From Micrococcales bacterium (GTDB lineage: Bacteria > Actinomycetota > Actinomycetes > S36-B12 > UBA5976), in the NCBI GenBank assembly GCA_024640585.1, contig JAHEEQ010000097.1:1-5674 (forward strand): a stretch of 5,674 bases of DNA, written 5' to 3'. Numbering within the stretch: position 1 is the first letter of the stretch; each line of letters starts with the position of its first letter. Shown here one piece after another: positions 1 through 5,100 of this stretch. The notes below the pieces were generated by a model. That model was not told the origin of the DNA. It saw only the letters and a program-made list of their open reading frames with translations, and searched no databases. Both the position numbers and the translations under genes were made by a program.

Positions 1-243
1 AAAAAACTCTTTCGCTGCGTTCTTAGCGACATTACGGTTCGTGGTTCTCAGACTCTTTGTGTAGGTCTTGTTTTTGAAATAGCACTTGACCTGCCAATAT
101 GGACTCGCATTCGTCAGATAGATGCGAAGTTTTCTTGGGTAGTTCTCTATTGGGGTGACTGACTCAAGAATCTGACTTGTGTGATGGCGTTGGTGTTTGA
201 ATTCGTCTTCGTTGGCTGCTTCAAACAGACTGAAATCAAGCAT
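1..243 (-). CDS. Tyrosine recombinase (phage/island integrase), N-terminal fragment cut by window edge
   Basis: A short minus-strand reading frame opens at ATG 243-241 and stays open for 81 codons to the left edge, so the gene is partial and its catalytic domain lies outside the window. An in-frame TAG at 258-256 makes this the first available ATG. Residues 46-81 (ASPYWQVKCYFKNKTY, then TKSLRTTNRNVAKNAAKEFF) match the N-terminal arm-DNA-binding region of tyrosine recombinases: a small beta-sheet of the form YWQV.y.kgk...rSl.Tt, then a helix rich in Ala and Lys (AKNAAKEFF). Such enzymes integrate and excise phages and genomic islands by strand exchange through an active-site Tyr, which cannot be seen here. 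No good Shine-Dalgarno precedes the ATG; a 7-bp inverted repeat occupies that place. The gene is read in the same direction as the defence genes but is separated from them by a terminator. It could also be a truncated relic. Confidence 0.8.
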   Translation of the reverse strand, partial: MLDFSLFEAANEDEFKHQRHHTSQILESVTPIENYPRKLRIYLTNASPYWQVKCYFKNKTYTKSLRTTNRNVAKNAAKEFF

Positions 244-267
244 CTGTTCAGAATACTAGTTGAACAG
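244..267. repeat. Perfect 7-bp inverted repeat abutting the integrase start codon
   Basis: CTGTTCA (244-250) and TGAACAG (261-267) are perfect reverse complements separated by 10 bases. The repeat touches the integrase ATG at 243 and covers the place where its ribosome binding site should be. It could be a repressor or integrase/excisionase operator, or an mRNA hairpin that hides the start. The half-site core GTTGAACA (259-266) recurs exactly at 419-426. Confidence 0.5.
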
Positions 268-283
268 TCGCTCATCAAATTTT

Positions 284-310
284 TCTGACTAATGAGACTT
301 TTGAGTCAGA
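284..310. repeat. Perfect 7-bp inverted repeat upstream of integrase
   Basis: TCTGACT (284-290) and AGTCAGA (304-310) are perfect reverse complements with a 13-base spacer. The repeat lies 41-67 bp upstream of the integrase ATG, where a promoter or operator would be expected. No convincing -35/-10 pair stands out around it. A protein-binding site is possible but unproven. Confidence 0.35.
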
Positions 311-392
311 TACATAGTTCCCCATCACTCGTCCACAACATGCCCTTTGAAATGACGACTTGCCATTAATCAAAAAAGGCTAAAACTGTGTG

Positions 393-469
393 TTTTCTGT
401 CACTGACTGTCTTGAACTGTTGAACACATGGAACCTGTCAACTTCAAGCTCAAAGTCATGGACAGAAAA
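393..469. repeat. 77-nt imperfect palindrome in the non-coding gap
   Basis: TTTTCTGTC (393-401) pairs perfectly with GACAGAAAA (461-469). Inside it, CTTGAA-CT-GTTGA (411-423) pairs with TCAACTTCAAG (438-448), with two extra bases in the left arm. TGACT (404-408) can also pair with AGTCA (454-458). Together they make a long, bulged stem-loop with a loop of about 14 nt. The right arm ends three bases before the terminator hairpin at 472-502. It could be a recombination or arm-binding site, an RNA structure, or the remnant of a small mobile repeat. It lacks the RYYYAAC/GTTRRRY ends of an integron attC site. Confidence 0.5.
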
Positions 470-471
470 TG

Positions 472-502
472 AAAAAGCCCATCGTTTTCACGACAGGCTT
501 TT
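472..502 (-). terminator. Rho-independent terminator, probably bidirectional, after the defence gene cluster
   Basis: AAAAGCC (473-479) pairs with GGCTTTT (496-502), and inside it TCGT (482-485) pairs with ACGA (490-493) around a 4-base loop, with a CA/CA internal bulge. Read on the minus strand, the hairpin ends in GGCTTTTT, a five-T tract. It would therefore stop transcripts coming from the DUF2971 gene about 200 nt downstream of its stop codon. Read on the plus strand, the tail has only four T, so it would be weaker. It separates the defence genes from the integrase transcription unit. Confidence 0.7.
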
Positions 503-606
503 AAAGATGGTGGTGGATAGTTGACAAATGACTAACCAGCTATTTCGACTACTTAGTGAGTAAAAGTAAATGCGCGGTAATAAACGGCAGGTCCTTAACG
601 TTTAAA

Positions 607-625
607 TTGCACCAATATTGTGCAA
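607..625. repeat. Inverted repeat with palindromic CAATATTG centre
   Basis: TTGCA (607-611) and TGCAA (621-625) flank CCAATATTG, whose last eight bases are themselves a perfect palindrome. The flanks extend the symmetry imperfectly (CGTTT on the left, AAACG on the right, with a small bulge). This symmetry suits a dimeric DNA-binding protein. No regulator gene is present to assign to it. Confidence 0.35.
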
Positions 626-634
626 ACGGTTTTT

Positions 635-656
635 GTGGAATTGAACCGCTGTCCAC
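635..656 (-). other. T-arm-like motif; possible attachment-site remnant of a tRNA/tmRNA gene
   Basis: On the minus strand this reads GTGGACAGC then GGTTCAATTCC then AC. GGTTCAATTCC is the classic T-loop signature of tRNA and tmRNA genes, and the preceding GGAC fits the 3' end of tmRNA. Integrases often recombine at exactly this part of such genes and leave a short copy as the attachment core. Against this, the stem is imperfect (C-A and A-A oppositions), no acceptor stem or CCA follows directly, and the DUF2971 gene starts too close to allow an intact tmRNA body. It is not an RNA gene, and its role as an att core is a guess. Confidence 0.25.
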
Positions 657-700
657 GTGTTAACTAATGGACTACGCAGAAATTATCTTCCTGAATTTGA

Positions 701-1531
701 TTAAACAGCAACGCGCTCGCGTTCAAAGTCATATGCCGAATCGGAGATTGACACTCTGTACAACGGAATCCTTTGCACTGAACAAAACTCCAGTGCTTTT
801 TCAACAAGATTCAACGGCGCACGCAATCCAACAATAACTTCAACTATTGCTTCATGTGGAATCCTAAAAAGTGCCACAGGTAAAGGTGGCACATCAATTA
901 ACTTGTCTGCGAGCGATAGCAATGCTATGACGCGCTCTTCCTCTTCGTATTTCCAATCAGTCGACTTCGTAAGCAGGAAGGCATACGCGTCAGAAGGTGC
1001 AAGGGGTCGAAATTCGATACTTGGCCGCTTATCAGAGTAGTGAACAGGCAAGCAAAAAAAGTCTCCTTCACTGTCGCTATTGGGTTGCTGGAAGTAATCA
1101 TGGTTTCGATCAACTCCAACACAAAAGCCAGTATGCGAGGACGTGTAGTGAGCCCACATTAACGAACTATTCCAACGTCGAGAAAGCGAAAGAATTCCCA
1201 ACTTTGAATCGATATTTGCCAGTCCTTTTTCTAAAAAATCTCGTCGAAATTGAGCCGGAGTTGGAAGATCACGTAATTTCTGCTGAGCACGTTTCAAGTA
1301 ATCACGTTTTTGTTTACGGACCTCTGCGCGTGAAACGCCTAGTCGCTCATTCGCTTGAGAATTGAGAAACACCTTGCGAACATGCACAAGTCCTTCATCA
1401 ACGACCGTCTGCGGAAGCGCTGGAAAACACTCAAATGGATCGTTTAACGCACTGGGCTGACTAAACCGCAGTAACCCATCCGCAAAAAAACTCTGACGTT
1501 CCAATGGAAGATATTTGTAAAGAATCGACAT
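701..1531 (-). CDS. DUF2971 domain-containing protein
   Basis: This 276-residue protein has no signal peptide or membrane segment and is presumably cytoplasmic. It shows the hallmarks of the DUF2971 family in order: LYKY at 4-7, FSQPSALNDPFEC at 23-35, LGILSLSRRWNSSLMWAHY at 111-129 running into a HTGFCVGVD block at 133-141, and KSTDWKYEEEERVI at 189-202. A charged helical insert lies at about 65-105. The length is typical, so the protein looks complete. The biochemical function of the family is unknown as far as I recall, though members occur often in variable and defence-rich loci. The start is ATG at 1531-1529 with only a weak purine-rich stretch ahead of it. It is the last gene of the leftward cluster, 76 bp after the zinc-ribbon gene. 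It may be a separate cargo gene rather than part of the ABC-3C system. The family call is confident; the role is not. Confidence 0.85.
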   Translation of the reverse strand: MSILYKYLPLERQSFFADGLLRFSQPSALNDPFECFPALPQTVVDEGLVHVRKVFLNSQANERLGVSRAEVRKQKRDYLKRAQQKLRDLPTPAQFRRDFLEKGLANIDSKLGILSLSRRWNSSLMWAHYTSSHTGFCVGVDRNHDYFQQPNSDSEGDFFCLPVHYSDKRPSIEFRPLAPSDAYAFLLTKSTDWKYEEEERVIALLSLADKLIDVPPLPVALFRIPHEAIVEVIVGLRAPLNLVEKALEFCSVQRIPLYRVSISDSAYDFERERVAV

Positions 1532-1607
1532 ATCTTTAGTTTTTCAAAGTCGTGCAACTACCGTGCAAAGCATGTCTCAACAAGAGTTGAAACATCAGAT
1601 TAAGTTG

Positions 1608-2018
1608 TTATTTTTTAAACTTTGCAGTCCCGTGGCCAACGTGCTTTGACAATGGCTCGTCATTTTTATGAACAATTTTTCCAGTTTCAGGATCGACTAC
1701 AACTTCGATGTAACGATCGTTATCTCGATCGAGCACTCTTTTCTTTTGCATCCATTTCCCATCTGACCTACGTAAATCATCACCGGCAAAAAAATCCACG
1801 CGTGGATTCTTCTTTGAAGATACGTTTGGATCCTTGAGCCTCCCTCGCAAAGTGTCATGGATTTCCACTCCCACATGATCTTCTATCGTCAGGTGAATGT
1901 GCATTTGAGCTAAACCACATTCTGGACAAGTGGGATCCGAATTTAGAGACTCATACCCAGCTGTAAAAGGACTTCCGCAGTTGGCACAAGTTACCACCAT
2001 AGTAATTTTTTCATTCAT
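1608..2018 (-). CDS. Small zinc-ribbon protein of unknown function
   Basis: The protein has 136 residues from ATG 2018-2016. A GTG two codons upstream (2024-2022) is an alternative start, and neither has a clear Shine-Dalgarno. Two CxxC pairs, CANC at residues 11-14 and CPEC at 31-34, form a four-cysteine zinc ribbon near the N terminus. A charged linker follows, then a C-terminal block of about 60 residues with GDDLRRSDGKWMQKKRVLDR, then NDRYIEVVVDPETG and EPLSKHVGHG. I recognise that block from memory as recurring in uncharacterised bacterial proteins, but I know no function for it. The DPETG turn and HVGHG end look conserved, and the basic content could suit nucleic-acid or ribosome binding. 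The gene lies 44 bp after the membrane-protein gene and 76 bp before DUF2971. A short hairpin in that second gap (about 1575-1592) lacks a T tract and does not look like a terminator. Confidence 0.8.
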   Translation of the reverse strand: MNEKITMVVTCANCGSPFTAGYESLNSDPTCPECGLAQMHIHLTIEDHVGVEIHDTLRGRLKDPNVSSKKNPRVDFFAGDDLRRSDGKWMQKKRVLDRDNDRYIEVVVDPETGKIVHKNDEPLSKHVGHGTAKFKK

Positions 2019-2062
2019 AGACACGGATTCAAATGGAATAAATTACATATTGACTCAGGGAT

Positions 2063-2623
2063 TCATGCTTGAGGTTCTTGTGTGTTTTTTGATTCAACTG
2101 GTTTCCAGTAACCTGTTTTATCACACCACGCCTTGTAATCAACACGAAGTTCAGATAACAAAACAGGCATGTTAGGAACACTGTGCCGTCGACCTAGTGA
2201 GTCCTCGATCCACATTTGATCGAATTCAATAAAGTCATCATCATCAGTGATGGCAGTAGGGCTGTATTGATTCTCCCCTCGCGGCAAGTGAGTAATTTTG
2301 AATGCCTTAAATTCATGCTCACTTAATTTAACACCTGGACCTTCATAGTCGAGAAAAGTTCCACTTCCTGCGCCATCACACTCACGCCCCCAAAGCATGA
2401 TTAGAAAAATTGGACGCCTCCCCACATTCACTGCTTTTATTTCAATATATCCAGGGTACTGTTCGGATAGATATCGCTTAGCCGTAATTTTTAGTTTGGG
2501 TCTGTCTCTCAAATAAGAAAGAATAGAAAAATTAAGACTAACCAACGAAACCATCAGTGCCGCAAATGCAATCCAATGAGTTGGCGTTAGGTTTTGAAAA
2601 ATGCTAAAAAAATTGTCGAGCAT
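2063..2623 (-). CDS. Membrane-anchored protein of unknown function (one N-terminal helix, cytoplasmic domain)
   Basis: I do not recognise a named family for this 186-residue protein. One hydrophobic helix spans about residues 17-38 (WIAFAALMVSLVSLNFSILS), followed at once by the basic stretch YLRDRPKLKITAKR. By the positive-inside rule the C-terminal 145 residues should face the cytoplasm. That part alternates short hydrophobic strands (YIEIKAVNVGRRPIFLIML at 59-77) with acidic turns (TDDDDFIEFD at 126-135), suggesting a mostly beta domain. Small proteins with a helix, an R.RPKL motif and an N.GrrPi strand are common as hypothetical genes in mobile DNA. The start is ATG 2623-2621, 42 bp after the ATPase stop, with no strong Shine-Dalgarno. 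It may be a membrane partner of the ABC-3C system or an unrelated passenger. Confidence 0.8.
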   Translation of the reverse strand: MLDNFFSIFQNLTPTHWIAFAALMVSLVSLNFSILSYLRDRPKLKITAKRYLSEQYPGYIEIKAVNVGRRPIFLIMLWGRECDGAGSGTFLDYEGPGVKLSEHEFKAFKITHLPRGENQYSPTAITDDDDFIEFDQMWIEDSLGRRHSVPNMPVLLSELRVDYKAWCDKTGYWKPVESKNTQEPQA

Positions 2624-2665
2624 GACAAAAATCAGATGGACAGAAAAGAGTCAGAGTTATAGATT

Positions 2666-4606
2666 TCAAAAACGCGGCCAGTCTTCTGGAACCAACTTCA
2701 AACCACCTCGCCAACGTTCGACAACAGCAGATTGGAACCAGTCCTCATCAATATCTGCGTGCTCAGTCACAATGACTTGGAAATTAGCCCCCTCCGTTTG
2801 CACTGATGAAAATACGTACTGGAACATACGTTTAACTGCGCTGCGATCATCTTCAGACAGATCACCGACAGACATCTCTGCGGCGACCTCACGTTCAGGA
2901 GGAAAATAAACTTGAGATGGCTGATCAAGGAAAACGAATCTTGGAACAGGACGATCACGATTAGAAAACCAAGAATGAAGAGTTAGATACGCAATCAAAT
3001 GGTATCCAACCCAGTTCTCACCACTACCCATTCTGCTCATAGGTACTGGACCGTTTTCAGTATCAGCAACCAAGGTTAAACGTTTCGCATCCAGACGCAA
3101 CGGTGATGCCGAATGCTCTAGCATCAGAGCTTGAGCGGCACTTGACATAGTGCGACTTAATATCGAGCCGATTGAAGTCATATGTTCCGCTACAACCTCA
3201 TCGCTTAGCTCACCTTCAAGAGCAGCGTATGCAGCGCGTATATCCTCAGCACGTCGCTGAAGCGCACTCGTATCCGGAAGATCTGGAACACTTTCCAAAT
3301 AAAGACCAATTCGTCCTTGCACTAAAGCTCTGCGAGTTATTTCATCGTGCGCTAGTCGCAGTGGCTCATTAGCAGATCTGACAGCCTCAAGTTGTTGTCG
3401 ATTGGCAGACAACGCGGCACGCGTTTGATTAAGGCGAACAGATGTTTCACTAGCAGCACGCTCAATTCGAGGTTTGTTTTGAACAACTGAATCAAGTCTA
3501 GATGCGACCACTTGCAACGCACTTTTTAACTCATCGAATTCTGGTTGATTACTTTCAACTTGCAATGTCTGGGAACACAATGGACAGGAATGTCCCGGAG
3601 CATTTTCTCCAAATATCCCTATAGATAAAAGCCGACTGTGCTGCTCTGCAGCCTCTCTCGAATAACCATTGGAGTCACGTTCAAAGGCAGTCACCGCATC
3701 TAACTCATCCCGAAGGCGTCTCTGCTCCTGTAGTAAACCACTTCGGACATCATTGAGGCGTTTGTACTCTCCATCTTCAGATCCATCAGTTGCTTGATCT
3801 AAAGCAACCATAGATGCGATGCGTAAAGCATCAATGGTTTCATTCCAAGTATCAGAAATCACCGATGACAACCCAGCATCTCTAGCTTGAGCAAGAAGCG
3901 CGGCAGCCTTGCTTACTCCATCACCGCGTATCGAATTTAATTCTGTCAACTGTCGCTCAATGGTACGTAATTGTTCGCGCATACGTCGGAGTTCCTCTCG
4001 CTTGCGAACATACTCATCATTAACAGCCCCCAGAAAATATGGAAACGTATCTTTCAAGGCCTGCGCAAAGAAGTTATCGTCGGCACCGTGAAAAAGTTGA
4101 TTCCGCCTGATGATTTCATCCTGCGGCTGAAAACAGAAAGCTAAGGAGTGCCGCACACTTGCAGACAAAGGCAGTCGGGTTTGACCGTCCGGTGGTTCAT
4201 GAAGGTTTTCGGCTATCCCCGTCCACCCCATCAATTGAGCTGACAAACCACGCGTATTTGTAGTTTGTTTCAAGTCGCTTGCATCTGGCGATTCAACAAC
4301 ACTACCGATTTGGACAAAGCAATCCTCGCTTGAACGAAATTTAACAGCAGGACACTTTCTAGCAACAAACGCCTCACCAGAAGCGAGTTGCAATCGTAAT
4401 CCGAACCAAGACACCTTATGCCGAATCGGTCCATCAGGAACTCTGCACTCGCTTGCACAGAAACAGTAGTCAACAATATCAATCAAAGCCGACTTACCAG
4501 TCTTTGATGCTCCGGTAATGATGCTGACGCCAGTGGCATTGAAAGGAAGTATGCGCTTTCTTCCATCATGGCTATAAATAACAATTTCTAGTATTTTCAG
4601 TGTCAT
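2666..4606 (-). CDS. ABC-3C system ATPase, DUF3732 family (SMC/Rad50-like)
   Basis: This 646-residue cytoplasmic ATPase is the motor or sensor subunit of an ABC-three-component system. Motifs in order are: Walker A GASKTGKS at 32-39; Q-loop region FCFQPQDE at 158-164; coiled-coil segments at about 197-228, 281-310 and 355-412; CPLC at 341-344 between coils, resembling a Rad50 zinc hook; ABC signature RMGSGENWVG at 525-534; Walker B PRFVFLDQP at 555-563; and H-loop VIVTEHAD at 611-618. The residue after the Walker B Asp561 is Gln562, not the usual catalytic Glu. I recall LDQPSQVYFP as characteristic of DUF3732, so this is probably a family trait. The length is normal for the family and the gene looks intact. 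Its ATG overlaps the stop of the middle-component gene by ATGA (4603-4606). Family knowledge (the ABC ATPase classification work of Aravind's group) predicts roles in recognising invasive nucleic acid and licensing an effector. No experiment is known to me for this protein. Confidence 0.93.
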   Translation of the reverse strand: MTLKILEIVIYSHDGRKRILPFNATGVSIITGASKTGKSALIDIVDYCFCASECRVPDGPIRHKVSWFGLRLQLASGEAFVARKCPAVKFRSSEDCFVQIGSVVESPDASDLKQTTNTRGLSAQLMGWTGIAENLHEPPDGQTRLPLSASVRHSLAFCFQPQDEIIRRNQLFHGADDNFFAQALKDTFPYFLGAVNDEYVRKREELRRMREQLRTIERQLTELNSIRGDGVSKAAALLAQARDAGLSSVISDTWNETIDALRIASMVALDQATDGSEDGEYKRLNDVRSGLLQEQRRLRDELDAVTAFERDSNGYSREAAEQHSRLLSIGIFGENAPGHSCPLCSQTLQVESNQPEFDELKSALQVVASRLDSVVQNKPRIERAASETSVRLNQTRAALSANRQQLEAVRSANEPLRLAHDEITRRALVQGRIGLYLESVPDLPDTSALQRRAEDIRAAYAALEGELSDEVVAEHMTSIGSILSRTMSSAAQALMLEHSASPLRLDAKRLTLVADTENGPVPMSRMGSGENWVGYHLIAYLTLHSWFSNRDRPVPRFVFLDQPSQVYFPPEREVAAEMSVGDLSEDDRSAVKRMFQYVFSSVQTEGANFQVIVTEHADIDEDWFQSAVVERWRGGLKLVPEDWPRF

Positions 4607-5100
4607 GGTCGAATTCCCAATAGTGCCATTACGGTATTTGGTGAGCCAGTTTCAATAAACCAAGCCCCAAGAAATGCAGCTTTTTTAAAACACGCTTGCG
4701 TTTCAGCAGAAGCTCGTCGCAATGTTGCATTTGCATTCCGTCTCAACTCTTCATTTGCTCGTATTGAGTCAGCAGAAACTTGAAATAACTTTCTCGTCCC
4801 TCCAAATATCAATGCGTCTTTCGTAAATGGAACCATAGCTCGACAACGCACAGCAAGACTAGTCTGGAACGTAGGATTCTCATCTATCCACGCAGCGACG
4901 GATGTTCTAGTACTGCGCGGCAATGATTCGCGAGAAACCTTTGGCAACACAATAGGAAGCACAAGATAAGCCTCTGAAAATGTCAATGCCCGCGCTCCCT
5001 GAACGCCACCAGCAGAAGCAAAATTCCATAAGAGCAATGAACAAAAAGCAGGATTGAGAAGCGCTCTTTCTTCTATGGTGCGATCACTCCACGCGCTCAT
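4603..5100 (-). CDS. ABC-3C system middle component (MC)
   Basis: This 165-residue, mostly helical protein is the linker subunit placed between effector and ATPase genes in ABC-3C systems. Diagnostic blocks are ERALLNPAFCSLLLWNF at 11-27, FSEAYLVLPIVLPK at 41-54 (ending in the run SRESLPRSTRTS), and the C-terminal CFKKAAFLGAWFIETGSP at 137-154 with VMALLGIRP at 157-165. The length is typical of the family. Its ATG (5100-5098) overlaps the effector gene's TGA, and its own TGA overlaps the ATPase ATG, so all three subunits are probably made in fixed proportion. A strong Shine-Dalgarno inside the upstream gene confirms the start. The predicted role is to bridge the ATPase and the C-terminal domain of the effector protein; this comes from family knowledge rather than catalytic motifs, of which I see none. 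Confidence 0.88.
   Translation of the reverse strand: MSAWSDRTIEERALLNPAFCSLLLWNFASAGGVQGARALTFSEAYLVLPIVLPKVSRESLPRSTRTSVAAWIDENPTFQTSLAVRCRAMVPFTKDALIFGGTRKLFQVSADSIRANEELRRNANATLRRASAETQACFKKAAFLGAWFIETGSPNTVMALLGIRP

Larger units (their letters stand above)
503..700. other. Non-coding stretch between DUF2971 stop and terminator
   Basis: I see no credible gene in these 198 bp on either strand. They would form the 3' untranslated region of the DUF2971 transcript. They hold an inverted repeat around 607-625 and a tRNA/tmRNA T-arm-like motif at 635-656. There is also a TGGTGGTGGA run at 508-517, which reads CCACCACCA on the minus strand just before the terminator. A CCA-like end followed by a hairpin terminator is how tRNA and tmRNA genes end, but no tRNA body is present, so the resemblance may be accidental. 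Confidence 0.5.

Noticed and set aside
393..469. Integron attC site
   Set aside because: The palindrome has attC-like size and bulges, but it lacks the RYYYAAC and GTTRRRY end boxes, and the integrase fragment is of the phage arm-binding type, not IntI.
503..672. A functional tRNA or tmRNA gene on the minus strand
   Set aside because: Only a T-arm-like motif is present. No acceptor stem, D-arm, anticodon arm or tmRNA tag frame can be found, and the DUF2971 coding region occupies the space a tmRNA body would need.
667..837. Plus-strand ATG frame of about 56 codons overlapping the end of the DUF2971 gene
   Set aside because: It is mostly antisense to the conserved gene, has no ribosome binding site and no recognisable protein features.
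997..1365. Plus-strand open frame of 122 codons opposite the DUF2971 gene
   Set aside because: It lies wholly antisense to a gene with clear family motifs, shows no recognisable domain, and has a composition typical of a shadow frame.
1551..1592. CGTGCAA direct repeat (1551-1557, 1562-1568) and a short hairpin at 1575-1592 as a promoter or terminator before DUF2971
   Set aside because: No -10 box at a usable distance from the TTGCAC candidates and no T tract after the hairpin, so neither function can be supported.
2019..2024. GTG start for the zinc-ribbon gene
   Set aside because: An ATG two codons downstream is the better codon and neither has a distinguishing Shine-Dalgarno. The difference is two residues, and GTG cannot be excluded.
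458..2647. 12-base direct repeat ATGGACAGAAAA at 458-469 and 2636-2647
   Set aside because: About one exact 12-mer match is expected by chance in a window of this size, and the flanks do not match.
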